64,000 bases of DNA from Pseudomonas yamanorum (GTDB lineage: Bacteria; Pseudomonadota; Gammaproteobacteria; Pseudomonadales; Pseudomonadaceae): assembly GCF_013386765.1 (NCBI RefSeq), contig NZ_JACARE010000014.1, positions 82,844-146,843 on the forward strand, in the 5' to 3' direction. Positions within the stretch are counted from its first letter, which is position 1; every line of letters starts with the position of its first letter. The translations under genes were made by a program, and so were the position numbers. Shown here one piece after another: positions 42,008-50,214 of the stretch. Below the pieces are notes generated by a model. The model was not told the DNA's origin and ran no database searches. It saw nothing but the letters and a program-made list of their open reading frames with translations.

Positions 42008-42380
42008 CGTTTCAAACCTCCATAAACACAATTTGTGGATGCGGGGTGCAGACGCCGCACCCCGTGGCCTGTAGCGGAATATGTGAATCTTGGAATCTAA
42101 CGCCCGTCTGATCGGGATCTGGTCAAACGGCATTCCTGTCTAACTTCTAGTCCTCGCAGCTGGTGGATCCTCACCCGGCCTGTACGCCATACGCCCCGTG
42201 GCCTGTAGCGAAAAGCGCTTGTACGGGGATCAATAGCGGGTCAATCCAGCAATGGCGCAAATCTGCGCCATCACCCACGTCCCGAGGGGTATCGTTTACA
42301 GGCACGACACCCCGGGCTTTTACGATCTGGTCGCGTAAGTGGTGGGTATCCTCACAACTGAGGACACCTGCACCGGAGGA
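42008..42380. other. Gene-free control segment of the element
   Basis: 373 bases without a gene. It holds two identical 17-bp copies of CCCCGTGGCCTGTAGCG at 42060-42076 and 42194-42210, and a perfect hairpin ATGGCGCA/TGCGCCAT at 42252-42271. Its function may be regulation or packaging. Confidence 0.5.
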
Positions 42381-42728
42381 CTAACAGTGAAGTAACGGTG
42401 CGAGCGTTACTTGTCCGTTACCCGGCGCCAGCATCGGGATGTATCCAGCTTTGGATGCATCCACCCCCGCAGGATCTGCACCCCGTACCTGGCTCAGAAC
42501 TGAGCTGCTCGCAGCCATCACTTCAAGCTGACTCTCAACCCTCTTGAATGGCGCTCTCTCTGCTACGTAGATCAGATCCTTTCGAACCTCTTCTGCACAC
42601 GGTCGGCACATACCGATCAATGTCCAAGGAAGCCATTCAACAACGAGGAAGTGGTATCCCCCTGCACGCTTACACTGGCCTGCATAACCATGGCTGCAAC
42701 GCATCTGTTTGTAGGTTTGTGGTGCCAT
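42381..42728 (-). CDS. Small cysteine-containing phage-type protein
   Basis: 115-residue protein. The first 45 residues hold cysteines and a histidine that could form a zinc site: MAPQTYKQMRCSHGYAGQC, later GMCRPCAEEV. The rest is polar without known domain. Small zinc-binding proteins of this type are common in early regions of phages and satellites. Its upstream region contains the GGGATTTTTTCC repeats. Confidence 0.55.
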   Translation of the reverse strand: MAPQTYKQMRCSHGYAGQCKRAGGYHFLVVEWLPWTLIGMCRPCAEEVRKDLIYVAERAPFKRVESQLEVMAASSSVLSQVRGADPAGVDASKAGYIPMLAPGNGQVTLAPLLHC

Positions 42729-42761
42729 GTAATAAACCCCGGTGGTGGTAATTTAATAAGG

Positions 42762-42912
42762 GTGGGATTTTTTCCGTTTACACCCCCCCTCTGGAGGCCC
42801 CGGTTTCATTGAGTGATAGTGGGATTTTTTCCCAGTACCCCTCGGTGCGCCCATCACAACCGGACGCAACGGGACGCTTGGCCGGTGATGACTGGGATTT
42901 TTTCCCAGTACC
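42762..42912. repeat. Three GGGATTTTTTCC palindromes
   Basis: Copies at 42764-42775 (GGGATTTTTTCC), 42820-42839 and 42893-42912 (both TGGGATTTTTTCCCAGTACC). The latter two are identical over 20 bases. They lie between the winged-helix gene and the small cysteine protein gene. Operators or replication iterons are the obvious candidates. Confidence 0.75.
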
Positions 42913-42944
42913 AAGCGGAAAAAACCCCACCGGAGAATTCGAAA

Positions 42945-43349
42945 TCAGATGAACTTGAAAGTCGGTGGTCCTGGCCTGACTTCGAGGTCTTTCCCCGGGC
43001 AATCGTCTATGGCTGCCCAGGTGATCGCGTAGAGTGCGCAGCGCGCTCTTCCGTGCTCGCGCCCCCCTTTCTGGTTCTCCCTTGTGCGAACGATCAGACC
43101 GGCCTCTATCAGTTCAGCAAGTGCTGACGCGAGCGTCTTGGCGTCCATCCCCTTGCCCTTTGCCAGGGTCGACGTTGTGCAGGACAGATCGCCGTTGTTC
43201 CGGCCGTTGTAGTTCCTGCCCAACTTGATGAGCACGGCTATCGCTTTGGGCGACAGGTTGTCGAAGGCTGGATGCACAAGCAGTCGGTAGGGCAGGGCGA
43301 GCACCCGTCCGCCGCCGAAGTCGACCTTGTGTTTTTTGACTCTGGCCAT
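42945..43349 (-). CDS. Winged-helix protein, possible replication initiator
   Basis: 134-residue protein with a winged-helix pattern: PYRLLVHPAFDNLSPKAIAVLIKLGRNYNG, then LAKGKGMDAKTLASALAELIEAGLIVRTR. The first part resembles short helix-turn-helix proteins used for replication or transcription in mobile elements. It ends about 30 bases from the third GGGATTTTTTCC repeat, which may be its target. Function is inferred from the fold only. Confidence 0.65.
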   Translation of the reverse strand: MARVKKHKVDFGGGRVLALPYRLLVHPAFDNLSPKAIAVLIKLGRNYNGRNNGDLSCTTSTLAKGKGMDAKTLASALAELIEAGLIVRTRENQKGGREHGRARCALYAITWAAIDDCPGKDLEVRPGPPTFKFI

Positions 43350-43413
43350 TACTCAGCTCACAGGCTGGCCGCGGGACTTCCACCAGCGGTGGAAGCCCTT
43401 GGCACTATTCAAA

Positions 43414-43683
43414 TCAGGACGGCTCGCTGGCCAGGACGTACAGGCCAACCCGATGCGGCCGGCGGCCTGGCTCAGTGGTCTTGTAGATCCATTCCGTTTT
43501 TATTGAGTAGCCCCGATCTCTAAGCCATCGTACGGTGCTGGGCGGGTGGACAATGTCCAGTTCCTGGGTGGCAGCAATTGTTGATATGGGGCCCACGCGC
43601 AGGGCTCTTACTAAACGCTCCGCCTGGGCGCCCGAGGTGTGTGCGTCCGTGGCCTGGGCCGGGCAAGTCTGGCAATTTTTCAT
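43414..43683 (-). CDS. Phage helix-turn-helix protein (HTH_39-like)
   Basis: 89-residue protein: AERLVRALRVGPISTIAATQELDIVHPPSTVRWLRDRGYSIKT. This is the compact helix-turn-helix seen in many phage early genes, with a C-terminal beta wing (HRVGLYVLASEPS). The N-terminus has two cysteines (CQTCPAQ). It overlaps the upstream gene by 4 bases. Confidence 0.75.
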   Translation of the reverse strand: MKNCQTCPAQATDAHTSGAQAERLVRALRVGPISTIAATQELDIVHPPSTVRWLRDRGYSIKTEWIYKTTEPGRRPHRVGLYVLASEPS

Positions 43684-43964
43684 GTAGATGCCCCTTCCTC
43701 GAGAGCGGTCAGGCGGTCATCCAGGCTCTTAACGTCGTGCTCTAGCATCGACAGGTAATCGTCTGCCAAGTACTGCGCTAGACCGGCGAGGCGCTCCGCC
43801 CGCTGCTGATGGCCTGTTTTTATCGAATTGCTGATAGCGCAACCCAAGGCGCCGAACCAGGCCGTGTATTCAAGCGCAACCCGAAGGTTATCGACTGCCT
43901 CGCTGGCCTCGGCGCTGAATGGAGGCGTGATGTGTTTCTTGTCACGGGATTTTGAATCTGTCAC
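43680..43964 (-). CDS. Small phage-type helical protein
   Basis: 94-residue protein, mainly helical, with a C-terminal coiled-coil-like stretch (YLSMLEHDVKSLDDRLTALEEG). It overlaps both neighbours by 4 bases (ATGA type), part of a tightly packed leftward operon. Not recognised. Confidence 0.65.
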   Translation of the reverse strand: MTDSKSRDKKHITPPFSAEASEAVDNLRVALEYTAWFGALGCAISNSIKTGHQQRAERLAGLAQYLADDYLSMLEHDVKSLDDRLTALEEGAST

Positions 43965-44278
43965 GATTGTGTCCTCACGTTGGTGCCATCCAATGTTGCT
44001 TTACCCTGGCGGCGCGCCAACGCCGTCAGAGCTTCACCTTCCAATTCCACTTCGCTTTTCAGCCACGCCCCTCGTCTGGATAGTTCTTCTGCCACTATTG
44101 CCAGACCCCGCATAAGCCCATCAATGCGAAAGCCATCCAGGGCTCTTTTCCCCGCCTCGTCCTCCTGCTCCACCAAGTCATCTACCACTAACCTGGATAC
44201 AGTCGTGATGAACACGGCGGCATCCTCCATCAGTTCGCTTGTTATCTGATTGCTCGTCAGTGACGCTAATCTGCTCAT
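43961..44278 (-). CDS. Small phage-type protein
   Basis: 105-residue helical protein (NQITSELMEDAAVFITTVSRL; IDGLMRGLAIVAEELSRRG). It overlaps the AlpA-like gene upstream by 4 bases and the next gene downstream by 4 bases. No family recognised; similar small proteins occur in prophage early operons. Confidence 0.65.
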   Translation of the reverse strand: MSRLASLTSNQITSELMEDAAVFITTVSRLVVDDLVEQEDEAGKRALDGFRIDGLMRGLAIVAEELSRRGAWLKSEVELEGEALTALARRQGKATLDGTNVRTQS

Positions 44279-44493
44279 CTCGCGTTCTCCCTTGCTACTC
44301 GGTTAATCCAGATTTCGAGCTCGCGGATCAGGATTAGCCGCCGCTTGCCAGTCTTGAAAGACTGCAGATCACCAGCGGCGATTGCCTTGTAAATGGCGCT
44401 TCGGCTGTGCGCTGTCATCTTGGCCGCTTCATCGGGCCCAACCACCATGATTGGCGCTTGCGGGTTTTCTGTTTTGGTCGCGTTCTGGTCCAC
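44275..44493 (-). CDS. AlpA-like helix-turn-helix regulator
   Basis: 72-residue protein with an excisionase-type helix-turn-helix: MVVGPDEAAKMTAHSRSAIYKAIAAGDLQSFKTGKRRLILIREL. Translation most likely begins at the GTG at 44493, which has AGGAG six bases upstream; no ATG fits as well. AlpA-type proteins are the master activators of many phage satellites and also control excision. It is the first gene of the leftward operon. Confidence 0.75.
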   Translation of the reverse strand: MDQNATKTENPQAPIMVVGPDEAAKMTAHSRSAIYKAIAAGDLQSFKTGKRRLILIRELEIWINRVARENAR

Positions 44494-44664
44494 GTTTCTC
44501 TCCTGCTGGCTATGGTGTATTGCCAGATGTGGCCACCATAACTGACTAGAAAATCTCGTGTCCATATTTTTCTTACATGTATCGACACGTGGCGAGACAC
44601 ATTGACAAATGTTGACGCTGTGACATCCTCCGTTCAACTCCATACCTAACCACCGAGAAACCTG

Positions 44665-45216
44665 ATGGCAAAGCCAGCCCCCAACAGAGCTAAAGCTGAA
44701 ACTCTTTCGTTGCGCATATCGCCAAACTTAAAGTTAGGCTTGGAGTTGCTTTCTCGGCTGGAAGAGCGCTCTTTGACAACCGAAGTCGAGAAGGCGCTAG
44801 GGGAACTTTTCGACAGAACAATGGTGGACGTAAGTTATTTGGGGACAGGCACGGTAGAGAATAATGGCCGGTTCGAGGAAGTTTGTTTTTCTGAACTTAT
44901 GGCGATAATTTATTCAATTGATGCGCCCACAAGACTGATGCGGACAGCCGTTCTACTCCCGAGAACCTTGACGCAGCGCGAGATTGCCTTGCTTGATCTT
45001 GCCTATGATGAGGAGCAACTTTTTGGTGATGCCCCTAATTATTTTTCATTAAATATCGGTCACGAGGAATTGCTCTCCGAGCTGACTAAAGAGTATTGCA
45101 GATATCATCAGCCTCTTGATTTAAAGGCTCTTAGGCGTAACTGGCAAACTCTAAACGATGCGATTGATTACGCACTTGATCATGGTAGTTACCCAGAAAA
45201 GATAATGCTGGTTTAA
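44665..45216 (+). CDS. AT-rich cargo protein with RHH-like N-terminus
   Basis: 183-residue protein. Residues about 10-45 (AETLSLRISPNLKLGLELLSRLEERS) look like a ribbon-helix-helix DNA-binding segment. The remaining 130 residues have no pattern I know (LLPRTLTQREIALLDLAYDEEQLFGD). It is transcribed to the right, opposite to its neighbours, between the AlpA-like gene and the integrase, and has lower GC. It could be the element's repressor or a cargo gene. Confidence 0.65.
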   Translation: MAKPAPNRAKAETLSLRISPNLKLGLELLSRLEERSLTTEVEKALGELFDRTMVDVSYLGTGTVENNGRFEEVCFSELMAIIYSIDAPTRLMRTAVLLPRTLTQREIALLDLAYDEEQLFGDAPNYFSLNIGHEELLSELTKEYCRYHQPLDLKALRRNWQTLNDAIDYALDHGSYPEKIMLV

Positions 45217-46431
45217 CTACCCGATCAGGTCTACGGCCGCCGCCTTCGTGCCAGGGGCCAGGTGCGCATAGCGAAGGGTCATCTTGATGTCTGAGTGGCC
45301 CAGCAGGTCGCGCACGGTGTTCAGGGGCACACCGGCCATCACAAGGCGTGATGCGAAGTCGTGGCGCATATCGTGCCAGCGAAAGCCCTGGACCTCGGCG
45401 CGCTCAAGCAGCTTGAGCCAGGCGCTTTTCACGTCCTCCATACGCCCGCCGCCCTGTCCGGCGAACACGTAACCCACGCCATCACCCTGTTTTTGCCATT
45501 CCTGCAGCGTGGTGAGGGCTTCTTTGTTGGTGGGTATGTGGCGCGTTTCGCTGGTCTTGGCGGTGGCGCCCACCACGGTGATCGTCTTGGTGGCGAAGTT
45601 CACGTCCGACCACTTGAGACTGAACAGCTCCCCGCGGCGAACGCCAGTGTTTAGCGCCAGCAGGATCATCGGCTTGAGGTGATCGGTGAACGTAACTGCG
45701 CGCAGATCCTCCAGCGGCTGCCGATCGCGATCCTTGCGCCACTTGTTCGCGCTGTCCCTCTCGGCGCGCATCTGTTCCTGGCGAGCGTCCAGGGCGCCGC
45801 GCAGGCGCTCAGCCTCAGCCGGCGACAGATACCGGACCTGGCCCTTTGAATCGACCTTGAGTTGTTTCAGCCGCTCCAGCGGGTGTTCGCTGATCAGCCC
45901 CCACTCAGCGGCACGACTGAATACGCCGCTGATGGTCCCCATCTTGCGATTTGCGGTCGCCGGCTTGTTCCCGCCGGTGAGCCAGGACGTGCGCACCAGC
46001 TCGAGGTCGCGCCCGGTTATTTCGTTGAGCCGGCGAGCCATGATCGAGGAAAAGTTGTTGTCCAGGGTGTGCAGCGTTTTGTCGTAGCCCTTGTGGTGGG
46101 CCTTGAACCACGGCAAATAGGTGTCGTCGAGGAATTCACGCAGGGTAGGGGTGTTCGCGTTGCGGCGGTTCTGAGTGACCGCCAGGGGCTCGCCGTGTTC
46201 GTGCGCGTCTGCCAGGTAGCGGGCGGCCTCTGTTCTGGCCTGGGCGAGCGTCAGAGTGCCAACGCGACCCAGGGACCGCTCGCGGTTGCGTGCCCAGGAA
46301 ACCATATACGCCATGTGCCCGCTCGGCTGCACCCTGATAAACAGGCCTGGCTGGTCCGTATCGAAGACACGATAATGCTTCTCCTGGGGCTGGAGACTGT
46401 TGATGAGTTTCTGAGTGATCTTGGCTTTCAT
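45217..46431 (-). CDS. int: Tyrosine-type integrase
   Basis: 404-residue phage integrase. The N-terminal arm-binding part resembles the DUF4102/P4-type fold (LPGLFIRVQPSGHMAYMVSW-like region). Catalytic residues: R in LNTGVRRGELFSL, HDMRHDFASRLV (H and R), and LGHSDIKMTLRYAHL (H and the nucleophile Y). All key residues are present, so it looks active. The gene ends right after the stop of the rightward cargo gene, and its start lies 5 bases from the first arm-type repeat next to attR. Confidence 0.95.
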   Translation of the reverse strand: MKAKITQKLINSLQPQEKHYRVFDTDQPGLFIRVQPSGHMAYMVSWARNRERSLGRVGTLTLAQARTEAARYLADAHEHGEPLAVTQNRRNANTPTLREFLDDTYLPWFKAHHKGYDKTLHTLDNNFSSIMARRLNEITGRDLELVRTSWLTGGNKPATANRKMGTISGVFSRAAEWGLISEHPLERLKQLKVDSKGQVRYLSPAEAERLRGALDARQEQMRAERDSANKWRKDRDRQPLEDLRAVTFTDHLKPMILLALNTGVRRGELFSLKWSDVNFATKTITVVGATAKTSETRHIPTNKEALTTLQEWQKQGDGVGYVFAGQGGGRMEDVKSAWLKLLERAEVQGFRWHDMRHDFASRLVMAGVPLNTVRDLLGHSDIKMTLRYAHLAPGTKAAAVDLIG

Positions 46432-46435
46432 GTCA

Positions 46436-46472
46436 GTACCAGCAGGCTACCAGCAGAATGCACAGTACCAGC
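46436..46472 (+). repeat. Putative integrase arm-type sites, right
   Basis: GTACCAGC at 46436-46443, CTACCAGC at 46447-46454 (one change) and GTACCAGC at 46465-46472, all direct. The first two are 11 bases apart, exactly the spacing of the left pair at 37464 and 37475. Confidence 0.65.
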
Positions 46473-46549
46473 CAGTTTTGGAATACACAACCACACGATA
46501 AGCCCCAGTATATGCGGGCTTCAGCCCGTATTCATTGGGCTTTGTTTGA

Positions 46550-46596
46550 CCCTCCTAAGGGGAAGGTTGGCCGTTCGAACCGGCCCTGGGACACCA
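46550..46596 (+). repeat. attR core repeat (tRNA-Arg 3' part)
   Basis: 47 bases identical to the tRNA-Arg(CCT) 3' end at 37372-37418. The sequence to its left does not continue the tRNA, so this is not a second gene. Confidence 0.95.
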
Positions 46597-46630
46597 AATA
46601 ACCGTTGCTGCCTCGCGGCCGAAACGTCAG

Positions 46631-46666
46631 AAAGCCCCGATCAGATTTATCTGGCGGGGCTTTTTT
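46631..46666 (+). terminator. Terminator left behind by the tRNA-Arg
   Basis: AAAGCCCCG/CGGGGCTTTTTT hairpin 35 bases after attR. Before the element entered, it would have ended the tRNA-Arg(CCT) transcript; now it is 9.2 kb away from it. Confidence 0.7.
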
Positions 46667-46938
46667 GTGGCCGAGCCCCAGCGCGCACCCGTCTTTTCAA
46701 ACACCAACCGAACCTTGCCGGCGTTTCAGGTTCACACGGGAGGCAAGAGCGGGGCGGCGCAAGTATTCGTCTGCATCGTGTACCTCGCAGGTCATTGCGG
46801 AGCGTCTGACACGTAGCCAATTGGCATGAGCAAAATAATCCCCGGCAAGCGCATGTTTTGGCTGTCCGGACCTGACGACGCGGGACTATCATTCCGGTAG
46901 CCCTGAACCCCCACTGCAAGGAGCCGCTCGGAACGCCG

Positions 46939-48327
46939 ATGCGCCAGATCTGGAAATCTTTTCGAGCCCTTTATTTTGCTTCCCTGATGATGCTGATTGG
47001 CTCCGGCCTGCTCAGTACTTACCTGGCCTTGCGCCTGGCGGCAGACCACGTCGACAGCCTGTGGGTCGGTGCGTTGATGGCTGCCAACTATTTTGGCCTG
47101 GTATTGGGGGGCAAGATCGGTCACCGCCTGATTGCCCGGGTCGGGCATATCCGCGCCTATGCCACCTGCGCCGGGATCGTCGGCGCGGCCGTGCTCGGGC
47201 ATGGCCTGATCAATTGGCTGCCGGCCTGGATCGTGCTGCGGATGATCGTCGGCCTCGGCATGATGTGCCAGTACATGGTGATCGAGAGCTGGCTTAACGA
47301 GCAGGCAGACGCCAAGCAGCGGGGCGTGGTGTTCAGCGGTTATATGATCGCCTCCTACCTGGGCCTGGTGCTGGGCCAGTTGATCCTTGTGATGCACCCG
47401 CAGTTGGGGCTTGAGTTGCTGATGCTGGTCGCGCTGTGTTTTGCGCTGTGCCTGGTGCCGGTGGCGATGACTCGTCGCATTCACCCGGCGCCCTTGCATC
47501 CGGCGCCGATGGAGCCGCGCTTCTTTATCAAGCGGGTGCCGCAGTCCCTCAGTACCGTGTTGGGCGCCGGGCTGATCGTGGGTTCGTTCTATGGTCTGGC
47601 GCCGCTCTACGCGTCCCAGCAGGGGCTGACCACCGAGCAGGTCGGTCTGTTCATGGGTAGCTGCATTTTCGCCGGGCTGCTGGTGCAGTGGCCACTGGGC
47701 TGGTTGTCTGACCGCTATGACCGCGCGCTGTTGATTCGCTGCTTCGCCCTGTGCCTGGCGGTGGCCGCGTTGCCGTTGGCGATCATGAGCCAGGTGCCGC
47801 TGGAAGTGCTGTTTGTTGCCGGCTTTCTGTGTTCCCTGGTGCAGTTCTGCCTGTATCCGTTGGCCGTGGCGTTTTCCAACGACCACGTCGAGGGTGATCG
47901 CCGGGTGTCGCTCACGGCCATGCTGCTGGTCACTTACGGTGTTGGCGCCAGTATCGGCCCGCTGTTGGCCGGTGTGGTGATGAAGCTGTTTGGCAGCCAT
48001 ATGCTGTACGCGTTTTTCAGCCTGTGTGCGTTGATCCTGGTCTGGCGCATTCGGCCCAAGGCGGTCACCAACCTGCATCAGGTGGACGACGCACCGCTGC
48101 ATCACGTGGCGATGCCCGACAGCATGTCCAGCTCGCCGCTGGTGGCGTGCCTCGACCCACGTGTGGACGAGCAGGTGGTGCAGGAGCAGATGCAGACCGC
48201 CGTTCCAGACCCTGGGCCCGAGGCAGGTCCCGAGCCGGTGGAGGATGAGCCGGCACCGGTCACCGAACCGCCGGAGCATCCCGACCCGGATGATCACCCC
48301 CATGACCTGAGCAGGGCGCGCCCCTGA
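46939..48327 (+). CDS. MFS transporter
   Basis: 462-residue major facilitator with about twelve membrane segments between residues 10 and 375. The loop motif GKIGHRLIARVGH lies after segment 2, and WPLGWLSDRYDRALLIR between segments 8 and 9. The C-terminal 85 residues form a soluble tail rich in Pro, Asp and Glu (PDPGPEAGPEPVEDEP), unusual for small transporters. Substrate unknown. It is transcribed toward flgZ and ends at a bidirectional terminator. Confidence 0.88.
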   Translation: MRQIWKSFRALYFASLMMLIGSGLLSTYLALRLAADHVDSLWVGALMAANYFGLVLGGKIGHRLIARVGHIRAYATCAGIVGAAVLGHGLINWLPAWIVLRMIVGLGMMCQYMVIESWLNEQADAKQRGVVFSGYMIASYLGLVLGQLILVMHPQLGLELLMLVALCFALCLVPVAMTRRIHPAPLHPAPMEPRFFIKRVPQSLSTVLGAGLIVGSFYGLAPLYASQQGLTTEQVGLFMGSCIFAGLLVQWPLGWLSDRYDRALLIRCFALCLAVAALPLAIMSQVPLEVLFVAGFLCSLVQFCLYPLAVAFSNDHVEGDRRVSLTAMLLVTYGVGASIGPLLAGVVMKLFGSHMLYAFFSLCALILVWRIRPKAVTNLHQVDDAPLHHVAMPDSMSSSPLVACLDPRVDEQVVQEQMQTAVPDPGPEAGPEPVEDEPAPVTEPPEHPDPDDHPHDLSRARP

Positions 48328-48331
48328 ACGC

Positions 48332-48370
48332 AAAAACGGGCAGTTCCCTTGAGGAACTGCCCGTTTTTTT
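48332..48370. terminator. Bidirectional terminator, MFS gene / flgZ
   Basis: AAAAACGGGCAGTTCC/GGAACTGCCCGTTTTTTT with a 4-base loop. T runs on both sides make it work for both convergent genes. Confidence 0.92.
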
Positions 48371-48387
48371 GTCGCGACCTTTACTGC

Positions 48388-49137
48388 TTAAAGATCGTCG
48401 TCCTTGTCAAACCGGCGCGCTTCACGCTGCAGTTGGTAAACAAACCGCTCGACCTGACGCTGCACCAGACCGCTCATGTTGTGAAAGCGCACGCCGGCGA
48501 ACGTGGTGTTGATCCTTTCTTCAAAGTGCAGGTAACGCAGTTCCACCGACGTGGTCATGCTGCCAAACGGCAGCGCCGCGATGAAACGGTCGTAGACCTG
48601 GCCCAGTTGCAGGCGCTCGGAAATATCCCCTTCGAAGCGCAATTTGCAGCCGGTGGCGGAAATATCCAGCAGCTTGCCGCTGATGGGCGCCTTGAGTTTA
48701 TCGCCACCCAGCTCGACGCCTACCAGTTGAGCCAGCTTCAGGGCGGCGCGGAATGCATTGCGGCGCTGATGGTAGATCACTTCGTCGGGCATGCTGCCGC
48801 GGTAAATGCGGTGGCCGCCGGCTTCGTCAAGGGTCAGGGTGCCGTTGCTTTCCCAGGCCACCCGCACGCCATCGTGAAAACCTTCGATACGGAAAGCTTC
48901 GCCATTCTCAAGGTAGCGTTCGCCGTCACGCGGGATCATTTCGTCCAGGGCCAGCGACTTGCTGTCCCGGTCGACCTCGACCAGGTAGCTTTGAAAGCGC
49001 TGGTTGCGTTCGTGGAAGGTGATGATCAGCGGGTCGTGGCTCTCTTGCAGCATCCGCAAGGTGCCCGCGATTTCCAGCGGCGTGGTGAGTACCTTGGGTG
49101 GCTGCGGAGCATCTTCCGCGTTAAGGGTGTTGAACAC
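48388..49137 (-). CDS. flgZ: FlgZ, PilZ-domain c-di-GMP-dependent flagellar brake
   Basis: 249-residue YcgR-type protein. The N-terminal YcgR domain spans about 5-115. The PilZ domain follows, with the c-di-GMP motif RRNAFRAAL (RxxxR, about residue 128) and [11 protein letters not shown] (DxSxxG, about 163). c-di-GMP-bound protein slows the flagellar motor. The start is taken as the GTG at 49137 (GTG TTC AAC), preceded by GGAG; longer in-frame starts lack support. It follows flgN in the leftward flagellar operon. Confidence 0.92.
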   Translation of the reverse strand: MFNTLNAEDAPQPPKVLTTPLEIAGTLRMLQESHDPLIITFHERNQRFQSYLVEVDRDSKSLALDEMIPRDGERYLENGEAFRIEGFHDGVRVAWESNGTLTLDEAGGHRIYRGSMPDEVIYHQRRNAFRAALKLAQLVGVELGGDKLKAPISGKLLDISATGCKLRFEGDISERLQLGQVYDRFIAALPFGSMTTSVELRYLHFEERINTTFAGVRFHNMSGLVQRQVERFVYQLQREARRFDKDDDL

Positions 49138-49232
49138 GGTTCTTCCATCTCCAGACAAAATACGACTACACGCAAGTGCTGTCATTTTGCCAGCATGTGG
49201 CGCGCCTTGGATAGGGCGCACTCAAACTGGTT

Positions 49233-49700
49233 TCAGGCTTGGCTGCGGGTGCTTGGCTTGGCCAGGCGTGAGGTGGAGCCTTGAGCGTTGTAGAGGGCCG
49301 GAGGCTCGCCGCCGTGGAGGATACGCAACTGATTGGCGGTCGTGGCTTGTTGAAGCTGGATCGCCTGGCCGTTGACGGTATTGGTCTCCTGGCACAGGGT
49401 CAGCAACTGGTTGAGTTCTTTGCTCTGGGCCAGCAACTGGTCGCCGACCGTGGAGTGGCTGGCGAGTTGCTCCAGGCCTTTGTGGTCGGCAGGCAGGCCC
49501 AGGCTGACGAGAATCTGGCTGCGTTTCTTGCCGTGTTGTTCCAGCAGGACGATCAGCGATTGCTTGCGCGCCAGAATTTCTTCCAGCATGCGCATGTCGC
49601 GGCCGAACAGGGCCAGGGATTCTTCCCGAAGTAACTCCAGCAACTGCTGTGCGGGAGCCAAATCTTCAATGATCAGTTGTAGCAAGTTTTCGTCGTGCAT
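49233..49700 (-). CDS. flgN: FlgN, flagellar export chaperone
   Basis: 155-residue helical protein of the FlgN family, chaperone for hook-filament junction proteins FlgK and FlgL. Heptad-like helices run through LLELLREESLALFGRDMRMLEEILARKQ and LAQSKELNQLLTLCQE. It lies 48 bases after flgM, in the order flgA-flgM-flgN-flgZ common in Pseudomonas. Confidence 0.93.
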   Translation of the reverse strand: MHDENLLQLIIEDLAPAQQLLELLREESLALFGRDMRMLEEILARKQSLIVLLEQHGKKRSQILVSLGLPADHKGLEQLASHSTVGDQLLAQSKELNQLLTLCQETNTVNGQAIQLQQATTANQLRILHGGEPPALYNAQGSTSRLAKPSTRSQA

Positions 49701-49748
49701 GGCTGGCCTTGGGGTTTAAGCGTCCAAAAGCCTGGCGCAGGCCTTTGC

Positions 49749-50072
49749 CTAGCGCTCGGCTTCGAAGTTAAGCAGCTTGCTGGCTACACGGTTGCTGTCG
49801 ACCTTATAGCTGCCATCGGCAATCGCCTGCTTCAATTCGGCCACGCGGGCTTTATTGACAACCGGCTGATCGCTCAGCGAGTCAGTGACCTTCTGCAACT
49901 GTTGAGCCTCATTGCTCAGGTGTACCGATTCCCCGCTTTGGCTGGCACCGGCCTGTTCTGTCTTGGCAGGCAGAGGCTGGGACTTGGCTTCAACGCCGTC
50001 TTTGGCACCGCTGGTGCGCGAAGAGCCGGGCGTTGGCAGGGCGTTATTCAAACGACTGAAATCGATGACCAT
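49749..50072 (-). CDS. flgM: FlgM, anti-sigma factor of FliA
   Basis: 107-residue protein. [18 protein letters not shown] opens it, and the conserved C-terminal sigma-binding part is [35 protein letters not shown]. It holds the flagellar sigma factor inactive until the hook is finished and FlgM is exported. The ATG at 50072 is chosen because the known family start matches. It lies 142 bases after flgA. Confidence 0.95.
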   Translation of the reverse strand: MVIDFSRLNNALPTPGSSRTSGAKDGVEAKSQPLPAKTEQAGASQSGESVHLSNEAQQLQKVTDSLSDQPVVNKARVAELKQAIADGSYKVDSNRVASKLLNFEAER

Positions 50073-50214
50073 GTTAAAAAAACCTCTGGGTATTTGGACG
50101 CTTGCCATGTTTTCGGCCATACCCGGACAAACTTTAGGCTCGATTGACAATAAACCTAGGCACGATGCTGCTGTGGGCACAGTGTAGGAAAAGCTGGCGT
50201 CCTATGCCAGCGAT

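Larger units (their letters stand above)
37372..46596. mobile_element. Integrated phage-related element (satellite or reduced prophage), 9.2 kb
   Basis: The unit is 9178 bases from core repeat to core repeat. A tyrosine integrase lies just inside the right end and an excisionase-like gene near the left. Inside are a regulator of AlpA type, several small phage-type genes, an HK97-fold capsid gene and a lambda I-like tail gene. I find no terminase, portal, protease, holin or endolysin, nor other tail genes. Genes at both ends on the + strand are AT-rich cargo. Either it is a satellite using a helper phage, or a prophage that has lost most genes. Confidence 0.9.

Noticed and set aside
46550..46596. 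Second tRNA-Arg gene at the right end of the element
   Set aside because: Only the 3' 47 bases are present; acceptor 5' strand and D arm are missing, so this is an att repeat.
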